Positions 23,985 to 34,911 of a stretch of DNA of 64,000 bases are shown one piece after another. The number at the start of each line of letters is the position of its first letter. The first letter of the stretch is position 1. A program made the translations under genes and the position numbers. The DNA is taken from assembly GCF_037975245.1 (NCBI RefSeq), contig NC_092581.1, forward strand, positions 9,244,303 through 9,308,302, in the 5' to 3' direction. The DNA is from Apostichopus japonicus (lineage: Eukaryota; Echinodermata; Holothuroidea; Aspidochirotida; Stichopodidae). The notes beneath the pieces are model-generated. The model was not told where the DNA came from, did no database searches, and saw nothing but the letters and a program-made list of their open reading frames with translations.

Positions 23985-24745
23985 TGTAATATTGTGTCGA
24001 GCCCGCTCCTCCGATAGTAAAACTATATCGGGACTCGCGATAGAAAGGTACTGGGATATCTTGATGCCGTATTTACGCTTCTTCAGGAGATGTCTCGAAC
24101 GGAAGAAAACAATGACTTCACACAAAAAACAATTTGACAAGATCGAATTTGATTAGTGATTCGGTATAATTTCTTCTCTGTCGATTCTCTTTACAAATAA
24201 AACTAAATTACAATGATTTGACTTGACTTGACTCCGTCAATTAAACAATTAAAAGGAGTGATGAAATGGTAACGAAGCGACGAGCTGATCACGGAGCGCT
24301 GACGGAGTCATAAATTTGCTGACCAAGTGATAAATTGATCACGGAGTGATAAATTTCTGACCTCCTTTTTCTTTTATACCTTACTTCCATAAAATCTCAC
24401 TGCGCACAATCAGTAGGCAGCCAATAACCTGACCATCCTGTATTAACTTAATGATATAAAAATAAGTGCGCTGGCACTGATCTGCCCTGATTGGTTGGGA
24501 GTTTGGAAGTCCATCCCCTTTCTATGGAAACTTCCATACCACGTGAGAGAACCTTCTCGAATGTTCCACAGACATTACGGAATCTATTTTGGGAAAAGGC
24601 CCTGTACCAAGATTCAATAAGATAGTTAAAAACTTCTCGTGGGAAAACTGAATCCATGACCTAGATAAATACATAAGAGGCCTGTAAGGTATCTCGATGG
24701 AGTTTTTCGGTAACATCAAAGAGATGGTATCACTATTTCATAACA
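23985..24745 (-). repeat. 3' LTR (761 bp)
   Basis: Downstream LTR of the minus-strand element. It matches 32531-33291 in length and in all but two bases by eye. Confidence 0.95.
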
Positions 24746-24758
24746 TCCCCCTCAATCT
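24746..24758 (-). other. Polypurine tract
   Basis: The minus strand reads GATTGAGGGGGA immediately before the 3' LTR (TGTTATG), the usual place and composition for plus-strand priming. Confidence 0.8.
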
Positions 24759-25992
24759 TTTAAAATTTTTGGATACTCCAAAATTTTAACATCATACTGC
24801 TTTAACTTATCATTATCTCAAGAAGGTAGAGTACTGTAAGCACATTCACTAATATTCATTGACTTCAATAAATGGTCTGCATGTATCTCAAAGGTTAACA
24901 TCTTGGTTACGAATTATTAAAATGATCATATGGTATATACATTGACACTATCTCCATGAAATTTTTGTGTACCTCTTCAATAATGATGACATCATATTAT
25001 GTAATCTAAAAAAAATATCATTAAGATATCTTAAAGTTACATGACACAGCAAAGTATGCAGTATCTCTTACAAAATACATTTTTGCATTTCATACATCCA
25101 TAATACATTTATATCAAAAGTGAAATCATGCCGTGATTTGGGGAGAGATCAGAGAATACTAGACTTAGTTATCTTTTAACTGAATAGAACACCTCAGCGT
25201 TCCATAAAAAATTCGTACATTACAAAAGAACCTTAAAATATTACAAACTCATTTACAAAACCTCCTCTTCAAATGAAGGCAGTTTCAAAACTGCTTTGAA
25301 ACCTTGTGAATCATATACATTCACTTCAAGAATATCAACAAAATGTGACTCGATAGCATAGTGACCCTAGGTATGCACTCCGAAATGATCTAGTAAAGTA
25401 CCAAAGTACTAGATATTCGATACCATAAAAGAGACTCCATAGACTATGACATCAACAAATCTTTCTTCAAATTACATAATACTTAACATCTTGTCTTTTA
25501 AACTTCATGATGAAATTTACTTTTGCATGAATATTTGAGGAAAAGAAAATATATACATAATTTCCTCAAAAGATCTATAACTTTCATTTGCTTCAATAAC
25601 TGTTGCTGTAAGCAAAAGTTGCATATCAACAATGCTGTCTCTGAATAGCCTTCAATATAACATAAATGATGCAATGTAAATATCCTTAAAATATTTCTCA
25701 ATATATGAAAACCCATGTTGCTAATATTCCGGATAGGTTCTAATTGCCGGGTAAACGTTTGAACGAATTCATAAGGAGAAAATAAGGTATACTCATTACA
25801 TATTTGTTATAAAAGATGAAACTAGGTCAGTTGGTGGCGTTTTTAAACAATAAAGCTTATATTGTTACACCATATAGTACAATTACTTCCACTTAATAGG
25901 TATGCAGGTAAATGCCATGACGCATTCCATTCATACAATTGTGGGTAAAACACCTGTTCATCTGAACTTAAAGCAATATGCAGTTATACATA
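24759..25992 (-). other. 3' noncoding region of the retrotransposon
   Basis: About 1.23 kb between the pol stop and the polypurine tract. Minus-strand open frames are at most 72 codons. No signal peptide, transmembrane pattern or envelope-like motif was recognised. It is AT-rich like the flanks. Confidence 0.7.
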
Positions 25993-28900
25993 TTAACCAT
26001 ATAATGTTTGCAACATCCTGCCTGGACTGCCTGTAATGTTCAATCCCTTTTCATGGAGAAAATTCATTATTTCCTCTGTGTTGGAATATTTTCCTACATT
26101 CCACCAAAAATCATGACTCTTAAAGCCTGTTGGAAAACATGGTGTCTGATAGGTGACCAAAACCTGTAATTCACCCAATTTGTATCTAGCACATTGGACT
26201 TTCATGTCTCCTTGTGGAGCATTTGCAAAAACTTTCTTTTGCCTTAATATGCTATCTCTCATGGAAGGATATGGAATTGCTAATCCTTCATTATGTGCTC
26301 TATTCTCTAGAAAGGATGCAACATTCATTGGCTTAGTGGTCATAAGACACATGATGTGATCTGAAGTTACCCCTGGCAAAATGTTACCAAACTCATCATG
26401 AAACTCAATATGTGCATCTTGCATGACATTAACATTTTCTGCATTAGAAATGTTACTACTCAAAACATTTCTCATTCGAGCAAGCTTTTCACTTGATGAA
26501 CCCTTTGTTTTCAAGACATTTCGCAATTTCTGAATGTTGGTGATATTCTTAGTTTCAGAAGATGCTCTTACAAAACATGGTTTAAGCCTGTTATAATTGA
26601 ATACATCACTAAGAATTTCTCCTTTGAGAGTGGCCAACAAATAATGAGTCCTATCCAAAACTTGATGGATCACTAGTGGTCCACACCATTCTGCAGCAAT
26701 TTTGCGAGAGTTCGCAGTCAAGGAGGAAGACGTTGGCTTATATAGATACACTAATTGACCCGTTGAATAAATTGCACCTTTGTTCAGTTTTGCACTTATC
26801 TTAACATTTTGAGCATCTTGTTGCTTCTTTTGTAAGACTAACATTACCCTTGACAAATGATCAAATCGTTTCTTTAACAATGCAGCATATTCTCCATGAG
26901 ATTGTGATAATCCTGCCATTGGATTGAACGATAAATTTGTAAGATTTGGTGGCTTACGTCCAAATGCAAGTTCAAATGGGCTATAGCTACCTAACTGAGG
27001 AGAGGAAAATGTGTTATATGCATAGGCTGATGTTGGGACAAATCGTACCCAATCCGTACCAAACTGATTTAAGTTCACTTTGAGGAAATTTGAAAGAGTC
27101 TGAATGTGTCTTTCAACCTGTAAGCTTCCATGATTGTTTACACTGATGAACTTTTGTTCAATGCCTAAAGCTTTACTTAAGAGCTCCACTAATTTTCCTG
27201 TAAGAGAAGCTGCCGCATCACTTATGATACAAGACGGTGGACCAAAAGTTGTGACTACCCTCTGCAATAATGCTTCACATATTGTTTCAGCATCAAGAGT
27301 CTTAAGAGAAACACATACAACAAATCTAGTGATCTCATCACAAACAACCATCAAATGTTTAAATCCTGTAGCCGTTGTGGGCATAGTCTTGAAATCCAGA
27401 CTAAGTCTGTCAAAAGGACGATAAGAATCAGGAATGCGAGCATGATATTGTCTCAATTTGTCCGGTTTCTTACGGAATTCTTGACAACGGAGACATGCCT
27501 GAATATAATTACTGATGCGTTGAAACATATTGCGCAGATAGAAATGCTGTCTAATGGTCAAATATGTACGCATTACACCCTGATGATTACTTAACAAGTC
27601 ATCATGATATCGAGATATTATTTGTTCTACCATAGTCTCAGGTATGACTAACTGAAGAGTCATCTTAGCATCATTAGTCTCATGCAAAAATATCCTGAAT
27701 AACAAACTATTACATAACAAATAATCCTCTGCTTGAGAACGAACAGTTCTAGCATGCTTAACATTACCTGGAATAATATCATGTGCAAGAAAATCATAAA
27801 TTGGTTTGTAGTAAGGACAAGTTTGTTGTTGAATTTGCAACTCTTTTACATCGAATGGCAGATCATAGTTTTTGATCAGCTTTCCTTGAATTGCCTTCAT
27901 GACTTTATTCAATTCCTTTTGCTTTGGAATGTGCCCTGTAACCAAATGATCAATGTTTGTTATGACTGGCTTTGGCTGAGCAAATAATTCTGGAGGTGGT
28001 TCTCTGATTACCTCTGGCACTCTATGTCTATTCTGATCCACTAATCTTGGCTCTGTAGGTTGAGAAACACTTGTAAAATTTGGCACAACTAATACATCAG
28101 GACTAAATGTATGTCTATTTTCAATCGGCATAGTAATAGTAGGCCTTTGAATATTTGTTTCTCTCTTGTCAGTAGAATTAACTGGTGTAGTCGTCTTTTG
28201 TGACTCAGATTGTGGTCTCTGTGTAGCATGATCATTAGAATGTGTTGCCTTAGGAATGGATGTCCTATTAACTCTATTTGTTGATTCTTTGGCTGGGGAA
28301 TCCTGCTTGGACTCCTTTGTGACTTTATTCGGAAATAAATCTGGAACTTTGACTCCCATTGACCTTGCCATTGACCTTGTCATGATTGGATTAAATGTCT
28401 CCTTAGGTGGAGTTGAAAAATCCTCATAAGAACTGACCTCTTGAGCAACCTGATCTATTTCAGAGTGAAATTCCTGTGGTGCTCTAGACAAATAATCTGC
28501 CAAAACCAATTCTGAGCCTTTCTTATAACCAACCTGAAATGTATATTCTGACAATTTGAACAGAAGCTTACGTAAGCGTGAAGTTGCTGGTTCTTGTTTC
28601 GACTTAAACAATTCAACAATGGCAGAGTGATCAACATATGCCTCAAATTCTACATTTTGCAATAAATGTTTGAATGCTGTCACATTAATAAATAGACCCA
28701 TCATTTCTAATTCAGTTACACTATACCTCTGACATGCTGGTGGTAATATCTTAGAGTAATATGCAATAATATTCTCTTTGCCATTAACTCTTTGTGTCAG
28801 GTATGATCCTGTTGCTACTCGTGATGTGTCGCTATATAATACAAAACGACCATATTTCTGTGGCATATGCAATATAGGTGGATTACACAACAATTCTTTA

Positions 28901-30930
28901 ATACTTTGAAATGCACACTGATGTTCCTCTGTCCATTTAAATACCTTTCTCTTACGACTCAAATGATGTAATGGCCTCAATAGTGCTTGAATATTTGGGA
29001 AAAATGAAGCCACATAATTAACTGCACCTACAAATCGTCTTAATGACTTAACATTGTGTGGTTTCGGTGTGTTCCTGATTGCTGCACATCTGTCATGCAA
29101 AGGTTGGATACAAGCCTCACCTTCTGGGGTTATTGAGAGCAAATGTCCCATATATCGGACTGAATTTTGAAAAATGCTACACTTTTTCGGAGAGATTTTC
29201 AATCCGTTGTCCATTAAAACCTTAAAAATTGCCTGTAGGTGTTGTTTGTGAGATTGTTTGTCTGCACTGTACACAATAATATCGTCATGATGAGCAATAC
29301 AGAACTTATTTGAATTTGGGATCGTTGCCAAAATATCATTAATTTTCGACTGAAAGATTGCTGGAGATAAATTCAATCCCTGTGGTAAGCGTTTATAATA
29401 ATAATGCTTTCCTCCATGAAACGAAGCAATACCTGTATATTGTTGTGCATGAACACTGAGTGGCAGACAGAAGAATGCAGACTTTAAGTCAAGAACACCC
29501 AAAATTTTGGCTCCAGAGTACCCAATGGTACGGATAGTCTCATTCAGTAATGGAAATGGGTGATTGAGACGTTTTATCCTACTGTTCAAGTAGCGAAAAT
29601 CTGTGACAACCCTTTTGTCTTTTGTTCCCTTCTTTGGAATGAGGAAAACCGGTGAGGTATAAGACTGATGTCCTACCGCTAAGATTCCTAATCGCACTAA
29701 TTTGTCAAGCTCACTGGCGACAATGACTTTGTCCTCATCTGAAAGTCTATAGGGACGTATGTAAAATGGCTCGTCATTAGTAAGCGTAATATCAGCCTCA
29801 TAATTTGGACAGTGAGATAATTCACCATAAAGAGAAAATGCATCTCTATGTGAGTCTAGAAATTCATAAATGCTTTCTGTTTCTGAAGCATTTAGAATAC
29901 TTTGTTCCAAATTAATGTTTTCTCTCATGATTTCCTGTTCGGATTTGGAAACCAGGGGATCATCGGCTGTCAAATGTGGATAACGATGTAAATTATATCG
30001 TGTAATTGCATCACGATTCTCTTTAGAGTTAGAATTCGTTCGAAAAAGAGGCCGTTTTTCGACGTCTCTCATGACATTTAGAAAATCTAGAGAATCAGTA
30101 GGTATGTCTTCTGTGACCGTAATGATATCTGCTAAATCTAAATGAGCCACTGTGCGAGAAGGATTCAGAAAAAATTTCCGATTACCCATGTTCCTTAGTA
30201 GAATCTTTGTTCTACCTTTATGCATTTTCACTAACATTCGTGAAGGACACATACGAGATATTAAAGGAAACGGTTTAATAACCACATCTGCATTTCGTGC
30301 ATATAGTGGAAGGCGTCCCTGTACAGTAATGTATCTTTGCTGACCTGGGTAAATAACAAATCTCTGCACTGGCCTAAGGAAAACTTTGGCTTGTTTAATT
30401 CTAAAACAGTTTGTGGTAAAGTCCAAAGATCCATTCAATTCCTTCAGAGTTTGACTACCTAATATTAAGTCAATACCTGTCAGGTTTACAGCAATTAAAG
30501 CAGAAAGCTGAAATTCATGACCTTGAATTTTGACCTGAAATGTTATCGTGCTATACGCATGAATAAACTGACCATTACCCAACTTTAGGTTTACTACATC
30601 AACTGAGACTGGTTGTATAGAGGATAAATACTTTGAATTTTGCACTGTAGAAGAAGAAATGATAGAGCGTGTCGCTCCACTATCAAACAACAATGAAATT
30701 CCTTTACCATCATGTAAAGTACCTCTTACAAAATTACGCGTGTCCAGTTGAATATCCACATTACGGTCGTTACCTGTATATTTAGAACTAGGAATATTAC
30801 TATTCTTCCAAATATTATTTGCTTTACGTTTCGATCTTCCTTTACTTGGTACTTTGTCTGGAGTCACTGTATGATGAGTGCAATCATAAGTGCTCCCTAA
30901 TGAAAATTCTGTGTTGGTACTTTGTTTACC
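25993..30930 (-). CDS. pol: Retrotransposon Pol: protease, RT, RNase H, integrase (read by -1 shift from Gag)
   Basis: The frame opens after a stop at 30933-30931. Numbering from the GTG at 30867 gives 1624 residues. No ATG lies near the beginning, so it is probably made as Gag-Pol. Protease DSGA is at 62-65. RT has LPQG at 494-497 and the catalytic box HHDD at 526-529 (usual YxDD with H). RNase H acidic residues are D680, E719, D746 and D791. A low-complexity tether at ~800-980 follows. The integrase zinc finger is H1088, H1095, C1125, C1128, and the core is D1158, D1217, E1252 with 34 residues between the last two. A GPY/F-like module is at ~1394-1430. About 190 further residues have no recognised domain. 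No stops or frameshifts interrupt it. Confidence 0.94.
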   Translation of the reverse strand, partial: GKQSTNTEFSLGSTYDCTHHTVTPDKVPSKGRSKRKANNIWKNSNIPSSKYTGNDRNVDIQLDTRNFVRGTLHDGKGISLLFDSGATRSIISSSTVQNSKYLSSIQPVSVDVVNLKLGNGQFIHAYSTITFQVKIQGHEFQLSALIAVNLTGIDLILGSQTLKELNGSLDFTTNCFRIKQAKVFLRPVQRFVIYPGQQRYITVQGRLPLYARNADVVIKPFPLISRMCPSRMLVKMHKGRTKILLRNMGNRKFFLNPSRTVAHLDLADIITVTEDIPTDSLDFLNVMRDVEKRPLFRTNSNSKENRDAITRYNLHRYPHLTADDPLVSKSEQEIMRENINLEQSILNASETESIYEFLDSHRDAFSLYGELSHCPNYEADITLTNDEPFYIRPYRLSDEDKVIVASELDKLVRLGILAVGHQSYTSPVFLIPKKGTKDKRVVTDFRYLNSRIKRLNHPFPLLNETIRTIGYSGAKILGVLDLKSAFFCLPLSVHAQQYTGIASFHGGKHYYYKRLPQGLNLSPAIFQSKINDILATIPNSNKFCIAHHDDIIVYSADKQSHKQHLQAIFKVLMDNGLKISPKKCSIFQNSVRYMGHLLSITPEGEACIQPLHDRCAAIRNTPKPHNVKSLRRFVGAVNYVASFFPNIQALLRPLHHLSRKRKVFKWTEEHQCAFQSIKELLCNPPILHMPQKYGRFVLYSDTSRVATGSYLTQRVNGKENIIAYYSKILPPACQRYSVTELEMMGLFINVTAFKHLLQNVEFEAYVDHSAIVELFKSKQEPATSRLRKLLFKLSEYTFQVGYKKGSELVLADYLSRAPQEFHSEIDQVAQEVSSYEDFSTPPKETFNPIMTRSMARSMGVKVPDLFPNKVTKESKQDSPAKESTNRVNRTSIPKATHSNDHATQRPQSESQKTTTPVNSTDKRETNIQRPTITMPIENRHTFSPDVLVVPNFTSVSQPTEPRLVDQNRHRVPEVIREPPPELFAQPKPVITNIDHLVTGHIPKQKELNKVMKAIQGKLIKNYDLPFDVKELQIQQQTCPYYKPIYDFLAHDIIPGNVKHARTVRSQAEDYLLCNSLLFRIFLHETNDAKMTLQLVIPETMVEQIISRYHDDLLSNHQGVMRTYLTIRQHFYLRNMFQRISNYIQACLRCQEFRKKPDKLRQYHARIPDSYRPFDRLSLDFKTMPTTATGFKHLMVVCDEITRFVVCVSLKTLDAETICEALLQRVVTTFGPPSCIISDAAASLTGKLVELLSKALGIEQKFISVNNHGSLQVERHIQTLSNFLKVNLNQFGTDWVRFVPTSAYAYNTFSSPQLGSYSPFELAFGRKPPNLTNLSFNPMAGLSQSHGEYAALLKKRFDHLSRVMLVLQKKQQDAQNVKISAKLNKGAIYSTGQLVYLYKPTSSSLTANSRKIAAEWCGPLVIHQVLDRTHYLLATLKGEILSDVFNYNRLKPCFVRASSETKNITNIQKLRNVLKTKGSSSEKLARMRNVLSSNISNAENVNVMQDAHIEFHDEFGNILPGVTSDHIMCLMTTKPMNVASFLENRAHNEGLAIPYPSMRDSILRQKKVFANAPQGDMKVQCARYKLGELQVLVTYQTPCFPTGFKSHDFWWNVGKYSNTEEIMNFLHEKGLNITGSPGRMLQTLYG

Positions 30931-31853
30931 TTAGCCTCCATTTCATGGCTTAGGCGAATTTGACAATACTGTGCAAAATGACCTCGATTTTGACAGTAAT
31001 GACATGTGATTGAAGGATTAAAATACGGTAACCTTCTCCTGTTATTATTCTGACCTGTCCTAGGACCACGAGAATCACGAGAACTATATCTTTGCCTCAT
31101 ATCTTTAGGATTGTCTTGTGATTCTGACCTACGTGACTGATCAAACTTGGTCTCTAATTCCTGAATTTTGGTACACAACTCGTGTATCTCAGAAGATGCA
31201 GAAATAGTAGAAGTCTGAACAGAAGATGCTTTGTCGTGCATTGCCATAAATAGTTCGGAAGAAGCTGGGGGTTGACTTTCTATTTGTAAGTCAAAATAAC
31301 ATTGCACTTTCATGACCAAATCTGCAATTGTTGCTTCTGGTGATGCAGACATCAACACTGCTGAGCGACATTGCAAAGGCAGGGTCGAGATGAATTTATC
31401 TCTAATTTGGTCATCGCCATAACTTAATTGTGCTGCAGCTTTGGAAATTTTGGCCAAATGAGCTTGAGCTGTATCACCTGGCGTATAGCTTAATGCGTGA
31501 AATGCCTGTGATTTAGCGTAGGAAGAAGTTCCTGGACTGAAACGAGCAAGGAATTGCTTGCGCAGATCAGTAATAGTTGAAAAATTTTTGTTTTCAATCC
31601 AGAGTCTGGCCTGGCCTTTAAGTGTTCGCTTAAATATGCGACATATTTCATTAAATTCTGCCGCTACAGCCTCAGGGGTGGTTTGGGACGGCAATTTATG
31701 CACCTCTAAATAATCTTCAAATCCCAAATAATGAGCTTCGGCTAAATCTGCATCAATTACATCGCCCTGAAATCGTGATGGCAAAAAATCAGTGGGCCTA
31801 TGTTTCTGCATAACATTAACAGAGGTCGAAGTTCCCTGTTCACTGACGGACAT
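30897..31853 (-). CDS. gag: Retrotransposon Gag
   Basis: 318 residues, starting at an ATG about 680 nt after the 5' LTR. Residues ~40-190 resemble the retrotransposon Gag capsid family (LKGQARLWIE, LRKQFLARF). Near the C-terminus is one CCHC zinc knuckle, CHYCQNRGHFAQYC (CX2CX4HX4C), after a basic, RNA-binding-like stretch rich in R, N and Q. It would form the particle and package element RNA. It ends in TAG at 30899-30897 and overlaps the pol frame by about 33 nt. No disruption is present. Confidence 0.93.
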   Translation of the reverse strand: MSVSEQGTSTSVNVMQKHRPTDFLPSRFQGDVIDADLAEAHYLGFEDYLEVHKLPSQTTPEAVAAEFNEICRIFKRTLKGQARLWIENKNFSTITDLRKQFLARFSPGTSSYAKSQAFHALSYTPGDTAQAHLAKISKAAAQLSYGDDQIRDKFISTLPLQCRSAVLMSASPEATIADLVMKVQCYFDLQIESQPPASSELFMAMHDKASSVQTSTISASSEIHELCTKIQELETKFDQSRRSESQDNPKDMRQRYSSRDSRGPRTGQNNNRRRLPYFNPSITCHYCQNRGHFAQYCQIRLSHEMEAKVNKVPTQNFH

Positions 31854-32512
31854 TATGCCGCATACAATTAGGCTAGTTACGAGTATACAACATGCCCAAA
31901 CTTAATTGAACACACTATCGACCGTTATTAAATACAAATAACAAATATGCAATACATGGACACGATTAAAACAACTTATCGGTACACTCTGATCTCAAAT
32001 AGGGGTTGGGATACAAATTGGCATGATTTCACTCACCCTTAAGTTTAACTAAGAACTGGTAGTGGAACTGCAAACGATGATTGAAGTCCCTCGGCTAGTA
32101 GTAGTAGTAGTACAGTAGCGGCAGGTAGTAGCAGTAGCAGGTGAGCCTACATCTCGTATGCTGCAGATTCGTTCGCCGTTAACATCGGGTCGAGCCTAGG
32201 CTTAGATCGCGAAAATGTTCAGTTCTGATGTTTAGAGCTGTAGTATGACTAACTACGTACTAGTTGCGCGAATGTTCAAACGCGAACGGCATGCTGGGTT
32301 GATTAACGTTAGTGTACAGATCAGTGGTTCCGGTGTACAGACTTAGGCTAGTATAGGCCGTCTTCCCTCGTAGAGTGTTTCAGTTAGGCTAGATCGTGAA
32401 CATACGTTGTGTTCCTCGTTAGGTCTTCGGGCCAAATAAATCCTCCTGTTCGTTATTGATCGTAACGAACGAAAGTTGTGAAAAGTTCCGTTACCGTTTT
32501 GTTCCTGAAGAA

Positions 32513-32530
32513 AGCAACCGATCTCCACCA
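32513..32530 (-). other. Primer-binding site
   Basis: Directly after the 5' LTR the minus strand reads TGGTGGAGATCGG, in the expected place for tRNA priming (TGG pairs with the tRNA CCA end). The tRNA species could not be assigned with confidence. Confidence 0.65.
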
Positions 32531-33291
32531 TGTAATATTGTGTCGAGCCCGCTCCTCCGATAGTAAAACTATATCGGGACTCGCGATAGAAAGGTACTGG
32601 GATATCTTGATGCCGTATTTACGCTTCTTCAGGAGATGTCTCGAACGGAAGAAAACAATGACTTCACACAAAAAACAATTTGACAAGATCGAATTTGATT
32701 AGTGATTCGGTATAATTTCTTCTCTGTCGATTCTCTTTACAAATAAAACTAAATTACAATGATTTGACTTGACTTGACTCCGTCAATTAAACAATTAAAA
32801 GGAGTGATGAAATGGTAACGAAGCGACGAGCTGATCACGGAGCGCTGACGGAGTCATAAATTTGCTGACCAAGTGATAAATTGATCACGGAGTGATAAAT
32901 TTCTGACCTCCTTTTTCTTTTATACCTTACTTCCATAAAATCTCACTGCGCACAATCAGTAGGCAGCCAATAACCTGACCATCCTGTATTAACTTAATGA
33001 TATAAAAATAAGTGCGCTGGCACTGATCTGCCCTGATTGGTTGGGAGTTTGGAAGTCCATCCCCTTTCTATGGAAACTTCCATACCACGTGAGAGAACCT
33101 TCTCGAATGTTCCACAGACATAATGGAATCTATTTTGGGAAAAGGCCCTGTACCAAGATTCAATAAGATAGTTAAAAACTTCTCGTGGGAAAACTGAATC
33201 CATGACCTAGATAAATACATAAGAGGCCTGTAAGGTATCTCGATGGAGTTTTTCGGTAACATCAAAGAGATGGTATCACTATTTCATAACA
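32531..33291 (-). repeat. 5' LTR (761 bp)
   Basis: Upstream LTR relative to the minus-strand element. It ends at the primer-binding site. It contains a TATAAAAG box (minus strand, 32924-32917) and iterated GATCACGGAG motifs near 32834 and 32883. Confidence 0.95.
32917..32924 (-). promoter_or_regulatory. Putative LTR TATA box
   Basis: TATAAAAG on the minus strand, about 370 nt into the 5' LTR, which would place the transcription start near 32890 and leave ~360 nt of R-U5. The same box is present in the other LTR near 24371-24378. Confidence 0.5.
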
Positions 33292-33295
33292 GTAT

Positions 33296-34773
33296 TAGAG
33301 CCTTTTAGCTTCAAAAACCTTGTCGTTCTCAAATTACTTTGAGAATGACACTTCACATTCTTAGTTATTTAAATTTATGATATGTTAATGAGAAATTGTT
33401 GACACTGGTAATTACAGTAGTAGGGGGTGTTTTACTATTTCATATCATCTTGAAAATGACACTTCACATACCTTAGTTAAAGCTAAAATAAATAGTAGAA
33501 TGCCACTGGTGAAAGATTGGTCTATCACTTTGTGTCATAAGAAAACTCCCCTCAGTTTCTGCCAGATTCAAGAGCTGTAAAATTTACGAGCCCTAAAACA
33601 TCTTCAAAGTTTCTTGGTAATCCACTGTCAATCAACTTTTTATTAGTTGATTCATCATTTTTTTTTTATCAGTTGATTTTTATCAGTTGATTAGACTTTT
33701 ACCTGTCTGTTAATCAGAGATCTTATTGTGCAATTTTTTTGGCCCTATACTTTGTACTCTTATATACCATATTTATAGTAAATAGTGATGCGGGTGGGGG
33801 GGCTGGATGACTAACTGCTCTCTAAAATTACAAATATAGATCGGAAAGGCAAGATGATATGGCCTAAACTATGTTAGGATAAGCCAACAACTTCCAACTG
33901 GAATGTCACCGTTAAGTTAACCTTACTTGCAGAAACACGCATTCTGACACTTCAGTCCCAGCTTTGACAGCGTAAATGTTTGTTTCAGGTATGAGAAAGT
34001 GAAGAAGTAAGATGAATTCATTTTTCAGTTTTTAGCACTTCAGGAATGGTATCCAAATAATCTCAAGCTACATTCAAATGATTCAGTCAATGTTTGGTAG
34101 CAATACTGAGTTAATCTGGTCACTAAACATTGCTTATAACACATAGTTTACTGTAGTTTGTAACAGGTGTTCTCAGAGCGTCTTGCCTATTCTTTACTGT
34201 GTGGCATACGTTGGGAATGCTGTTGGTAGACCTAACCAGTGCAGCCTGGTGTTAAAACCTAAATTTTGCCAAATATTTACGGTAGCAGTGAATTTATTGC
34301 AAGATAGTACATAGAATTATAAACGTTTCATTTCAGTCTGAAATATTGTGATGTAGTAATTTTGTATCTTGTTCACATTTTTCTTTGGCCATGATATCAT
34401 ATCAGTTATTTTTTCAATTTAGCCAGAACTGTTCAGATTTTTTTGAACATTTACTGTATCAGTGAATTGCTTGCAAGATAGTACTTACATAGAGTAAAAT
34501 GTTCCAGGTCAACATTGAAAGTTTGTGATGTAGTAATATCTTGTTAGCATTATTCTAGAAATATTTAATCACCTGAAATCAAATTAGTTTTTTTCCCTAT
34601 TTGCCCAGAACTGTTGAGATTTTATGATCACTCATGTAACTTTCACTTTCTGGTTCGCTCTGAGTTTTGTGTGGCTTTTACCCTGTGTCTATTAAATCAG
34701 TACTGTTTGATAGGTTCATGATTATACAGTATGTGATAAATTCATCATCTAATGATCAAGTGCTCAGGTAGTA
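33296..34773. other. Intergenic; contains a ~180-bp direct duplication
   Basis: Sequences 34262-34445 and 34446-34625 repeat in order: AGTGAATT, TTGCAAGATAGTAC, TGTGATGTAGTAAT, TATCTTGTT, CCAGAACTGTT. A shorter pair, AATGACACTTCACAT, occurs near 33345 and 33456. No gene signal. Confidence 0.7.
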
Positions 34774-34911
34774 TTAAAGGGATTGAAGACTCGCCCCAAA
34801 CCGTGTGCCGCGCTCTGAAAAAGTAAACTTTCCGTTGCTTGCAAGTGAAGTTTGCTTCTTGTCGCTTCAAAATGCAGACAGTAATGAAACTTGATATCTT
34901 GTTATTTTTAT
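34774..34911 (+). mobile_element. TTAA-type MITE, copy B, left part
   Basis: Starts TTAAAGGGATTGAAGACTCG and follows the 47678-48041 element up to CTTGTTATTTTTATCT, where homology stops. The rest of the element resumes at about 37160. Confidence 0.8.

Larger units (their letters stand above)
23985..33291 (-). mobile_element. Complete Ty3/gypsy-like LTR retrotransposon, 9307 bp
   Basis: Two 761-bp LTRs, TG...CA, differ at only two positions seen by eye (the region CATTACGG versus CATAATGG). GTAT is duplicated on both sides (23981-23984, 33292-33295). In transcript order: 5' LTR, primer-binding site, ~680-nt leader, gag, pol in the -1 frame (protease, RT, RNase H, integrase), ~1.25 kb of noncoding sequence, polypurine tract, 3' LTR. 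Both reading frames are open from end to end. No envelope gene was seen. Near-identical LTRs and open frames suggest recent insertion. Domain order and the GPY/F-like integrase end support Ty3/gypsy (Metaviridae); the clade is not assigned. Confidence 0.97.

Noticed and set aside
24759-25992. Possible envelope gene of the LTR element
   Set aside because: Only open frames of about 70 codons or fewer on the element strand, without signal peptide or membrane pattern.
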